Positions 19,444-28,372 of a DNA stretch of 64,000 bases are shown piece after piece. Source of the DNA: Isoetes taiwanensis (lineage: Eukaryota; Streptophyta; Lycopodiopsida; Isoetales; Isoetaceae); contig JAJEKV010000049.1 in the NCBI GenBank assembly GCA_021234155.1, forward strand, positions 2,321,487 to 2,385,486, given 5' to 3'. Positions within the stretch are counted from its first letter, which is position 1, and each line of letters starts with the position of its first letter. The notes below the pieces were generated by a model. The model did no database searches. It saw nothing but the letters and a program-made list of their open reading frames with translations, and was not told the DNA's origin. The translations under genes and the position numbers were made by a program.

Positions 19444-19653
19444 AGAATGTGTGTCCTACATAACTACTAGGGGCAAGTAACGCGTAACAGAAAACACAAT
19501 GAATCTAGCATTTTCACAAATACGTTGTAATTAATTAAAAGCAGGAGAAGAATGTGTGTTCTACATAACTACTAGGGGCAAGTAACGCGTAACAGAAAAC
19601 ACAATGAATCTAGCATTTTCACAAATACGTTGTAATTAATTAAAAGCAGGAGA
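19444..19653. repeat. 105-bp tandem duplication
   Basis: Two adjacent copies (19444-19548 and 19549-19653) differ at about one position. Each contains GGGGCAAGTAACGCGTAAC. Confidence 0.9.
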
Positions 19654-20395
19654 TTGCTTGGTTATAAACTAATACTTTGCTTCCAACTATTTAAAGACAC
19701 CTTGTGGCTTTAACCCCGCATGTAGTACAGATTGCGCTCTTCCAGACAAATCTTTATTCATGCAGTAATGTTATTTTAACTATGAAATATGGCCCATAAA
19801 TTTTAGATTAATAAACTTTGATGACTCTGTAACTTGTTTGTCCATAAACCTCGTGCAATTTGTCTAGTTTAAGCCTGCATGACTTTGTTCTAGATGTATA
19901 TTCTTGCTTGAATGAAAGGAATATTAAAATGAAGTAATCTTCAGAGAATTTAAAAAATGGTAGCACATGGAATTGATTACCTACAATGCCCAAGATGGAT
20001 ATTGTTGCCTTCAATCCAAATACAATTGACTGTCATGGATTTCATACAAGTTTTGGGGAATCTAAAAGGACCCTACTGAAATTTTATTAGATCTTAGTTG
20101 AACATACCAATTATCATTAGAATTGACATTTCCTTAGAGCATTTTCTATACAATGGATTGTCGCCATTTTCTATAATGGGTTCTACAATTTGGTCATAGA
20201 ACTTCATTGTCAGACGGTTATAGGCAACAATCCCAAGATGAGTCTAACGTTCACAATTTGAGTAGGCTATAGCTATATGTGCATAGATATTGTTGGTGCT
20301 AACATATAGTATTATTACTCCTCTGAGATCATTTAAAAGTAGCTCATGCGACCATCTTCAATATCCAAATTACATGTAAAAGGGCCTTTGGAAAA

Positions 20396-20812
20396 TGTAA
20401 CGTTCCTAACTGACATGCCCTTAACCAACTGAGCGAAACCGTCTAGACATTTATGAGTAGTAACTTCTACCCATTTATGCTAGTGTCTCGGGAATGCGAC
20501 ACCAAGATCCGCTCAAGGAGTCTCCCATGGGTCCGTTACAATCTCTCCCACTAGAACTATGCTCGTCCTCGAGCATCATAAACCAAGTCATGACCTACCG
20601 TCCAACAGTATTACGGGTCATACTTGCCCCCATAGAAACTCGAACTCGAGCCCTGCTCTGATACCAAATGTAACGTTCCTAACTGACATGCCCTTAACCA
20701 ACTGAGCAAAACTGTCTAGATGTTTATGAGTAGTCGTTTCTACTCGTTTATGCCAGTGTTCGGGAATGCGACACCAAGATCCACTCGAGCGGTCTCCCAT
20801 GGGTCCGTAAAA
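20396..20812 (-). mobile_element. TRIM (terminal-repeat retrotransposon in miniature)
   Basis: Two direct repeats of about 145 bp (20396-20540 and 20669 to about 20812) start TGTAACGTTCC and flank only about 128 bp. In the minus orientation the LTR reads TGTAACGGACCC ... GGAACGTTACA. Two bases after it comes TGGTATCAGAGC, the primer site for initiator tRNA-Met (20655-20666), and a purine tract precedes the other LTR. There is no coding capacity. The LTRs have diverged at perhaps one base in ten, so this is not a fresh insertion. A related fragment is at 13612. Confidence 0.85.
20655..20666 (-). promoter_or_regulatory. tRNA-Met primer binding site of the TRIM
   Basis: Reverse complement TGGTATCAGAGC, two bases inside the LTR. 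Confidence 0.85.
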
Positions 20813-21814
20813 TTTTAGTGTGCTTTTGTGCGCTGAAAACAATCATCAATGAGCAAGTCGAAATTGCACCCAATGGATTTGAATCGTTAGCACTGCTCGT
20901 ATAGCTCACCCTGTTTCTCAATGCATGAAATTATTCATTGTGGTTGATGAGACAATGGGAACCCTGGATACAAAATACTCTTTACAGAGTCTCATGCAAT
21001 TTAAGCGAATTTGCATTGAATCTTAAGAGTATATTCACAAAATGTCAGAATACGATGGACTTTACAAAATTTGTACCTTTTGGAAGGACACCTGAAGTCG
21101 TGATGATTCCAATGCAATAGGGACACTATAAAAATCATGTTCATCTATCGAAAACTTTTTATCTAAAAATCTCTATTAAGTTTAATGAAATTGAAAACAA
21201 ATCTTTGAGTATCCGATGGAGTATTCATATGTATTCATACAATCGATTGTGTGCCGTCTTCGAAATAAGTAAATCCAAAGAAGGTTGATGGAATCTAGAA
21301 AATCTTCAAGGGGTACTATTGAATCCAAGGAAATCTTGGCAGAATGTTGCAGTAATGTATGAGGACGTTTGTGAAATCTTAGGGAATTCAAGTGGATTTA
21401 GAGAGATCTTGTAGAATCCAGTGAAGCATTTGTAGATTTTCATAGAATCTAAAAGAATTTTCAAGGGATCTTGGAGAATCTAAAGGAAACTTGATAGAAT
21501 CTCAATGAATCTTGGAGGAATCTAGAAGATTCTTAGTGATCACATGCGACTCCCAAGAATCTAGGGTGAATTTGAGTTTTTACTTTCTTGCTAAAATCGT
21601 TATGCTATAGAAAAATTTGGTCACAAAACACCAAATTACTTTCCACAATCCCTCATAGTACAAGGACTTGATACAACCACAATCCGTTCTATGTAATATT
21701 AGGATACTGGAGCAGCAGATGTCATCAATGCAAACTTGGATGTTTTGAGGTGCAGTGAATGTACTTTAAACTATTAACAAGGGTATTGTGGTAAAAAAAA
21801 CTGGAAATATATGC
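20813..21814. other. no gene; AATCT-rich simple sequence
   Basis: From about 21280 to 21560 the words GAATCT, AATCTTGG and AATCTAGAA recur irregularly, a degenerate low-complexity tract. Nothing else is recognised. Confidence 0.5.
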
Positions 21815-22020
21815 AAGTTAAAGATAAAGATAAAGATAGATTTTTATCGTCCGCGAAAACCCACAGGGTTATGGGACCCATACAAGAAAAGAGGGCAGAA
21901 GCCCACAGCAAAGAAAGCAAAGAAGGCAAAAGCCCAAACAAAATCCAAGGACAAAGCCAGAAAGAAAACAAAGGGCCAAGGCCCAAAGAAACCATGAGGG
22001 CAAAAAGCCCCAGTACAAAC
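21815..22020 (-). mobile_element. LINE 3' end with GATAAA tail
   Basis: A (AAAGAT)n tract precedes TTTTTATCGTCCGCG and TATGGGACCCATACA. The last motif recurs beside a pentanucleotide tail at 36,010 (ATGGGACCCATACAA), so both are probably 3' termini of related LINEs or SINEs inserted in minus orientation. The young LTR element begins immediately after. Confidence 0.5.
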
Positions 22021-22078
22021 TGTTGAAGAACGGAAGGGAAAGGGAGAGATGAAACAATCAAGAACAAGAAACTCTGTA
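22021..22078 (-). repeat. 3' LTR, distal segment
   Basis: 58 bp matching 26089-26146 exactly; cut from the rest of the LTR by the nested transposon. Confidence 0.9.
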
Positions 22079-23923
22079 GGGGAGGGTGCCCATTGGCTGT
22101 GCACTTAAGGGGGAAATTGCTGCAACAATGATATGAACATCTTGCAGACCATGCATGCCACATGGAAACATGCCCAACAAGGTCGTGTATGCTGCAAATT
22201 TTATTGCAAGTTAAGTTGGCAACCCCAGCTCGACTTATGATGTGCCAAAGTGGTAGGGGTATTGGTACCACCAAGGCTGAGGGGGCAGCCACATAGGCTC
22301 CCAGGGTGGCCATTTAAGGCTCCCATGCAAATTTGCTCACCTTTTTGTCATAGTAATGCCTAGAATTATCTTTCAAGGAACATTCACTTTCAAGGAACAT
22401 TCAGAGCTCAAAATATCCATCAAACTTAAAATTTGATAAGATTGATGAACAAAAACTATTAACAATATTTAAATTCATTCGTTGTGCCTTGGATTTAACA
22501 AACATGTTTCAATCCAATAAACTACTTGGAATTTTTAAGAAACCACGGTATTCAAGACCCAGCTTAGTGCAGACACTCCTATAAACACAAATCGTATCAT
22601 AACCTACATTTTCAAACAATTTTTCCACTAATTAGAGCGCGCTTACAAGTCGGTAATTGGATGGCCATAATAACAAACCTCTTAGAAGCCCTTATTCACT
22701 CTCTGGATCAGCATGATCAGTACCAATTGTTGGCGCTGTTACAAATAAAATGGACACATCTTTTCAGGCATCCTTCACTTGTATGTCACAAAAAATGATG
22801 CATACAATTGGAAGGAACAGAACAGTATACTCTATGGCTTCAAATGCTAGAAGTACATGTCTTTGATGGTGCAATCTAACAAGTACACTTCTATAACTAA
22901 GAATATGATAAAGCATGGAAATGAATGTGGATACAAGAACTTGTCTGCATATCATTTATTGGCATTAGTTTTAAATTACGATATGGAGATAAGACCTTCA
23001 TCCGCTCTCAATAATCACCTAGAAGTATGAGAAGCTCCTGTTTATAAAATTCTGCCATGACACATCAGAGTTATCTATTTGAATTGAATTAAGTATAATC
23101 ATACAACAATGATTAGCATGCTTAGCACTATAAAAGATAACAAAGCCATAAAAAAAATCCTTACATTCATTAACAAGGAATGCCGGCCCATCTTCATCTC
23201 TTGAAATGCCCCCGTCATATGTAAAAGTCATTAGCCCTCTGATGCCAATGAATTGCTCTTCTTGTTCCTAAATGTTTGTAGAACCATGAGTGCCAGTAGC
23301 AGTGGCATCTGTTGTGCCTAAAGTAAAGTTGCAGCATGCTGGTCAGAAACTGCAGCAAAAATATGAAATACAAGCAATCTGTTTAGAACAAAAACCACTG
23401 CAAAGGGAAGGAAAAAAATCGATGGTGCCAGAATTGAAGAATCACTTAGCATTCACAAAACATTTGTTGTGTTTTCAATCCTAAAAATCAAAACAATATG
23501 CTAAAACAAGAAGCCTAAATGTTTGGGCTTGAACAAACCTGCTGAAGATCGATTTGGAGTCTGTAGATGCCCATCGACATTCAAATAATGCTAGAAGCAT
23601 TCATAATCTGTCTTCTGCAGCTAGAAGCTCTGAGATGAATAGGGCAACTTTGCACCAAGTTATGGAGCTGGAATCACAGGAAGCGAGCAGCCAGAGATGA
23701 CACCAGAGACGACATTTGGCGATGCCTCGTGATGGACGAGCGTCATGCTGGTCGCTTACAACCGCTACGAGCCCTGGTCGCTTACAACCGCTACGAGCCT
23801 CCGTCTCTCTGCGCGCAGCCCTACTGTTTCGCTTCAGAGCCCTAATTGGAACCCTAACGAATCTGACCTGGCCATTTTTCGCATCCTTAAAAGGCAACGG
23901 CGCCTTGCGTGGCCACCCTCCCC
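22079..23923. mobile_element. 1845-bp DNA transposon nested in the LTR
   Basis: It begins GGGGAGGGTGCCC and ends with the reverse complement of GGGGAGGGTGGCC, giving imperfect terminal inverted repeats of about 13 bp. The interrupted LTR word CTCTG-TATATCTATG shows that TA was duplicated (22077-22078 and 23924-23925). TA target duplication suggests Tc1/mariner-like mobilisation, though PIF/Harbinger (TWA) is not excluded. No transposase frame is seen, so it is non-autonomous. Inside is a 23-bp direct repeat containing GTCGCTTACAACCGCTACGA (about 23751 and 23777). Confidence 0.75.
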
Positions 23924-24075
23924 TATATCTATGAAGTGTGAATACAATGAATATATAGGGGCGTTGCCCCAAATCATGGCTGAACCACCAGATGCTATAA
24001 TGAGATGCCAGGAATGACCGTTGGGATCATCCCAACTACTCCTACAGGTGGCAATCAGGGATGAAATCTCTGACA
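23924..24075 (-). repeat. 3' LTR, proximal segment
   Basis: 150 bp plus the 2-bp TA duplication. It matches 26147-26296 exactly and starts TGTCAGAGATTTC in the element's sense. Confidence 0.9.
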
Positions 24076-25251
24076 CTCCCCCTCAGACCTGATGCCACAT
24101 TGCAGCAAAACAAGTGCAGCCCAGATTAAACGTCCAGCAAGGACAAGCAAAATCAAGACTTGCATTTGAATCTTAATATCTTGAAAGAATTGTTGATAAC
24201 AGCTCTTGCATACAGCATGCAATCCATTATGATTCTTGAAAGAATGCCTGGGTAATCCATGCTTCAGGACTCTTCCAGCATCTTGAAAGTCTGCGGTACT
24301 TGCATAAGATGGCTGATTGCAGCTTGGAAATGTCACTATATCCCAGATACAGCCACTATGGGACAGCACCACGCAAAATCTTCCAATCTTTGAGAAACTA
24401 CGCAGATCCCAAATGTAGAGACTATGATCTCCATAAACAACAGCTAATTTATCTTCCCGAGATAAGAAACATGCAACTGCATCGGGGGAATTAACCCTTT
24501 TGACACGTCCTACTGCCAAGGCAGTGCACATATTTGCATCGGTTAATCCATGATACCCATATGGAGCAGGCTGGGGCAAAGTAGCAGTATATGAAAGACT
24601 CCCCAGCTTCAAATCAACCCCTAGATGTAGAAGACAAAGTATGCCTTTAGTTGTAAGTACATACATAGGTTGAAGTTCCGCCGGCTGCCCAGAAGCAATT
24701 TGTTCTTTGTAAAAGACTCCTCGTGAAATGGAAATGAATGATGCATCCTTCTGGCTACCTAAATTCACAGTTTTTGGTTCTAATGACACTGCTCCACCTG
24801 AACGAGCTCGAGCCGCAGGTCCGATAGTCCATTGCTTAAGATGCTTGATCCCAGCCGAAACCAGATGCTTTCCAGTTGGAGAAAACTCAATGCAACAAAT
24901 TCCAAATTTATGCAACTTCAGCTCCACAACAAGCATTCCAGTTGTAACATCCCAAACAAGAACCGCAGGTTGATGTCCAGACTCTCCAGCAGCCAGAAAC
25001 TTCCCTCCTTGATAAGAAAATGCCAGACAAGAAAGGGCCTTAGGTGCTCCAGATGAAGCAAAGAAACGTGCCTGGAGACTCTTTTTCACGTGGTAAATGA
25101 CCACGACACACCCTGCTATATATGCTATATCCCCCGTATGAGGATTACAAGCAAATCCACATGTACTAGTAGTTGTCAACCCAATAACTCTCTCCAGCTC
25201 CAGCTTTGGACAAGGCTCCTGACGCTTCTGTTTGCGCCTAAGAAGTCTCAT
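24055..25251 (-). CDS. captured MABP1/WDR62-like WD40 fragment (intronless)
   Basis: The 398-codon frame starts MRLLRRKQKRQEPCPKLELE and reads into a WD40 propeller: VIGLTTTSTCGFACNPHTGD, YIAGCVVVIYHVKK, AVLVWDVTTGMLVVELKLH, FSPTGKHLVSAG, VYGDHSLYIWDLRS and GCIWDIVTF. The repeated IAGCVVV and HxPAVxVWDV signatures are those of the N-terminal propeller of MABP1/WDR62-type proteins (MAPK-binding scaffolds; in plants a single-copy WD40 gene of little-known role). About 310 residues are homologous; the last 80 codons are retrotransposon 3' sequence, and the stop lies within the 3' LTR. Host genes of this type contain introns and are far longer, so this is a spliced partial transcript taken up by the element. 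The frame is undamaged. It begins 18 bases after the gag-like stop, so translation would need re-initiation. Confidence 0.85.
   Translation of the reverse strand: MRLLRRKQKRQEPCPKLELERVIGLTTTSTCGFACNPHTGDIAYIAGCVVVIYHVKKSLQARFFASSGAPKALSCLAFSYQGGKFLAAGESGHQPAVLVWDVTTGMLVVELKLHKFGICCIEFSPTGKHLVSAGIKHLKQWTIGPAARARSGGAVSLEPKTVNLGSQKDASFISISRGVFYKEQIASGQPAELQPMYVLTTKGILCLLHLGVDLKLGSLSYTATLPQPAPYGYHGLTDANMCTALAVGRVKRVNSPDAVACFLSREDKLAVVYGDHSLYIWDLRSFSKIGRFCVVLSHSGCIWDIVTFPSCNQPSYASTADFQDAGRVLKHGLPRHSFKNHNGLHAVCKSCYQQFFQDIKIQMQVLILLVLAGRLIWAALVLLQCGIRSEGECQRFHP
24076..24086 (-). promoter_or_regulatory. polypurine tract
   Basis: Minus strand TGAGGGGGAG immediately before the LTR start TGTCAG; the second-strand primer site. 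Confidence 0.8.
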
Positions 25252-25269
25252 GTTGTGTCTTGGTTCTTC

Positions 25270-25953
25270 TTACTGCTCCTGCGACTTACATATTTGCTCT
25301 TCTTGCCACTTTTCCCATTCCTTTTTATTTTCTTCTTCCCACTTTTCCCTATCTTTTAGTATTTCCTCATCTTCCTCCTTAAAGATCTGCTGCACAAAGT
25401 GGCCTGTGTTTTGATCCTCCATACAAATCTTTTTTCGTAGGTTTTGTGTTGAATCCTCTCCAAGGATCAACCCTGCTCCATTTGCTTCAAGAGTACTGGA
25501 AAATTCCACGAATTCTCCTTCTTTACCAAAGATAAACATCTCCTGTAGGCCCTGCATTGACTCCTCCCCGAGGATCAATAACTGCCCCAGGTCCATAGCT
25601 AAATCCTTGACTCCATTTGGCTTCTCCCATAATGGGTCCTTCACCAAACTTTTACCACTGGAATTCAGTTTCTCCCGCAGGTTCCTCGCTGAATCCTCTA
25701 CTTCCTCCTCCAAGATCAACTTCTCATTCAAGTCCCTCGTTGATTCGTGGATCGTGCCTTTATCTTGAAAGATTATCTCTTCACAGAAAAAGGTTTCTTC
25801 CTCTAAAATAAAAACTTCTTCTTGAAGTATCATTCCTGCAAATAGCTCTAGAATCGGTGATGCTTTTTGAAGATAGCCTTTTGGACTGGGACATTCAAAA
25901 ACATGATGCCCAAAACCCAGACAATTCTGGCACTGAACATCCTCCCGACCCAT
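25270..25953 (-). CDS. gag-like nucleocapsid ORF (CCHC zinc knuckle)
   Basis: The 227-codon frame begins MGREDVQCQNCLGFGHHVFE, containing the CX2CX4HX4C retroviral zinc knuckle (C-QN-C-LGFG-H-HVFE-C). A long Glu-rich region with repeated LILGEES/LILEEEV-like words follows, ending WEKWQEEQICKSQEQ and TAA. The knuckle sits at the N-terminus, so the capsid part of gag has been lost. The acidic remainder has no protease or polymerase motif. The captured WD40 frame follows after 18 bases. It could package or tether RNA, but the element depends on other retrotransposons for enzymes. Confidence 0.75.
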   Translation of the reverse strand: MGREDVQCQNCLGFGHHVFECPSPKGYLQKASPILELFAGMILQEEVFILEEETFFCEEIIFQDKGTIHESTRDLNEKLILEEEVEDSARNLREKLNSSGKSLVKDPLWEKPNGVKDLAMDLGQLLILGEESMQGLQEMFIFGKEGEFVEFSSTLEANGAGLILGEDSTQNLRKKICMEDQNTGHFVQQIFKEEDEEILKDREKWEEENKKEWEKWQEEQICKSQEQ

Positions 25954-26076
25954 TGGGATAAAATCTGATTTACAATATCATGCTATTCTCCCCTTCCGGG
26001 ATATGCTTCAAGCATGAAGCATTGTTTCCGCTCTCCAGGACCTGCTCCACTGAGAGTCCTTCTCAAATGGAGAGAG

Positions 26077-26088
26077 GCTCTGATACCA
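26077..26088 (-). promoter_or_regulatory. tRNA-Met primer binding site
   Basis: Minus strand TGGTATCAGAGC directly after the CA end of the 5' LTR. Confidence 0.95.
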
Positions 26089-26296
26089 TGTTGAAGAACG
26101 GAAGGGAAAGGGAGAGATGAAACAATCAAGAACAAGAAACTCTGTATATCTATGAAGTGTGAATACAATGAATATATAGGGGCGTTGCCCCAAATCATGG
26201 CTGAACCACCAGATGCTATAATGAGATGCCAGGAATGACCGTTGGGATCATCCCAACTACTCCTACAGGTGGCAATCAGGGATGAAATCTCTGACA
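26089..26296 (-). repeat. 5' LTR, 208 bp
   Basis: TG...CA terminated in the element's sense, intact. It contains a TATATATTC stretch that may act as TATA box and an internal GGGGCGTTGCCCC hairpin. Confidence 0.95.
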
Positions 26297-26317
26297 AAAA
26301 CAGGATGAACATGCTGA

Positions 26318-26346
26318 TAACCGTGCTGTGGAAACAAGCACGGTTA
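26318..26346. repeat. 10-bp stem hairpin
   Basis: TAACCGTGCT / AGCACGGTTA around a nine-base loop. A second inverted repeat, CACAGGAATA / TATTCCTGTG, lies at about 26470-26519. No associated gene. Confidence 0.5.
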
Positions 26347-26789
26347 TATGGAGATGTACATGAGGCATACAATCTCATGGATGCGTTCAATGGAGATGCC
26401 TGGCAGAGGAACTATTTTTTTGTTTTGAACTATATAAGCCATTTCTTAACACATATGCCACGTTTTGTGCCACAGGAATACCGTTTTTTCGATTGCTCTG
26501 CTGACAAGATATTCCTGTGAAGCATACCGTGCTTTGCTTGCATTACAAGGGAACTTATTTTGTTCCTGCAACGTCCTAACCAACAGACGAAGTACATTCT
26601 AATAGTAGACAGATTGTTTGCCAAGGGTTTTCTCAGAAGTTTAAATTGACTTTAATGATGTGTCTAATTCTAAGGCTTTGTCTCAAAAACGTGATATAAC
26701 TCATTCGCCTAGCCCTCCTGACTTTCCAGATTTTCAAGCCCATTCTTTGAAATCTTGAGGTTGTGTCATCTGAACTTTTTCCGAAAATA

Positions 26790-27101
26790 CCATCCGACTG
26801 ATTGACAGGAGGAATAGGCAACAATGATTTGAACTGCAGAAGCTAATAATTCCGCAGCCAACAATTTTAATACTGAATTTGGAGCCAGATCAGTTGACTT
26901 GGAGGGAGTTGGTTCCACAAATGTGGCTGATCTGCTTACTAAATTGTCTTTAGCAACAGGATCATACAATTTGTAGGCTTTTGGTGAATAGCATAACCTA
27001 CAAAAATGCATTGACCTGTCATTTTTGCAAGTGTTGACAGCGGCAGTATATTTCTTTGCCAATTGCTTATGATTCACCAGTAAATGTGCAAAATCGAGCA
27101 A
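26790..27101 (-). mobile_element. Ty1/Copia polyprotein fragment
   Basis: In the minus frame, CYSPKAYKLYDPVAKDNLVS followed by RSATFVEP matches the region after the Copia integrase core (GYSxxxKAYKLYDPxxxxxxxSRDVxFxE). The preceding AKKYTAAVNTCKN is degraded. No LTRs are seen close by. Confidence 0.65.
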
Positions 27102-28372
27102 CTTGCTCCTGACAAGAGTTTCAGATATTATAGTTTTAAAAAATGTTTTTCAACTACTTATACTAATAGCAAGCTAAACTTGGGCCTTTGCTAACCGACC
27201 ATACCTATAATACACTGGGCTTCCTTCAAGAGGATAACACTGGCAACTTGGGCTTGACTTCTCCTTATGTTAGGAGTGCCCAAACAATCTTCAAATTGCT
27301 TCATTTAAAGCAATAATGGCAGAGTATGCGATCTATATGTATATCATAATTTTAATACTGGGAATGGAGAAAGGAAAAGAAAAACAAATATACAGAAGGG
27401 AGAAAGGAAAAGGAAAAGGAAAATAAACATGCAGAATCATATATCACAATGCCCATATATAGTGACAATACCCATGTCCTTAAGAAATTTTTGAAGGACT
27501 TGACAAAATCCAAAGAAAAGCTTTTCATTACACATCAGTTCATTCTATAAAAAGGACCCAACACTTTCAGACCAAAGTGAACAATGAAAACTAAACAGTT
27601 CTTGAGGCAACCTGCACTTTCAAATCCAAAAACCTCATGAGGCTCCCAGTCATCCAGCAATACCATGAAAAGAACAAATAGTAATCAGGAAAGTCATAGC
27701 ACAATGTTCTTTTCATTAAAGTTATGAGAAACCTGTCTAATTGAATGATGTTATCTGTGTTTTGTCAAGACAGGAACAAGAAAGCCTCAAATATATTGCT
27801 GTCTATTCAGTTCATCAAAAGTTCATGTTGATAATGCGGATAACATCAAACTGCTACAAAAGGACACAATTAAAAATATAATCCATCATGGTGAGAGGCA
27901 ACTTGCGTGCCACGCTTGGTCAAAGACTAAACTTTGATGGGATTTGTTTGACATTAACCCCCAAATATTCTGAGATAAATTTCTTGAACTACAATAAAAC
28001 AGGTTCACATTTAGCCATATGGTTTTGGAACAACTCCTTGATATAATCTATTTTACCTTCACTAGGGGGGATATTTGGCTGATCATGCAGAACCACTTGA
28101 AGCGCAGCAACATCTTTTGAGCTAAAAGAAGAAGAGGCCAATTATTATTCATGGGCTGAGGACTGACGTGATATTCTAACTTCTTGATAATCAAACATTA
28201 AAAAAAAATTCCAATCTATGCACCTTATATTGTAGTCCAATGCCAATACGATAGAAGCCTTTAATAAATACCTGCATTTGCGTTAAGTTTAAATACCTAT
28301 ATTACTTTAGTGTTATAAAAAACTTACATTATCTAACTATCCGACCCATTTACATGCAGCACTGTTACCAGA
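27102..28372. other. no gene recognised
   Basis: AT-rich sequence with GGAAAAGGAAAAGG purine tracts near 27370-27420; no domain seen. Confidence 0.5.

Larger units (their letters stand above)
22021..26296 (-). mobile_element. non-autonomous LTR retrotransposon with captured host cDNA
   Basis: Minus-strand order: 5' LTR (26296-26089), tRNA-Met PBS directly adjacent, a gag-like zinc-knuckle ORF, a captured WD40 fragment, a purine tract, and a 3' LTR (24075-23926 plus 22078-22021) interrupted by a DNA transposon. Both LTRs are 208 bp, run TGTCAGAG ... CTTCAACA, and I see no difference between them over the full length, so insertion was recent. Flanks CAAAC / AAAAC are a probable 5-bp target duplication with one mismatch. 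No protease, integrase or reverse transcriptase is present; mobilisation must have been in trans. Confidence 0.9.

Noticed and set aside
21774-22313. 179-codon minus-strand frame
   Set aside because: It crosses the boundary of the LTR element and of the nested transposon, so it cannot be one gene; hydrophobic by chance.
24055-25251. A functional host WD40 gene
   Set aside because: Bounded by PBS, gag and identical LTRs, intronless, and truncated to the N-terminal propeller; it is cargo of a retroelement.
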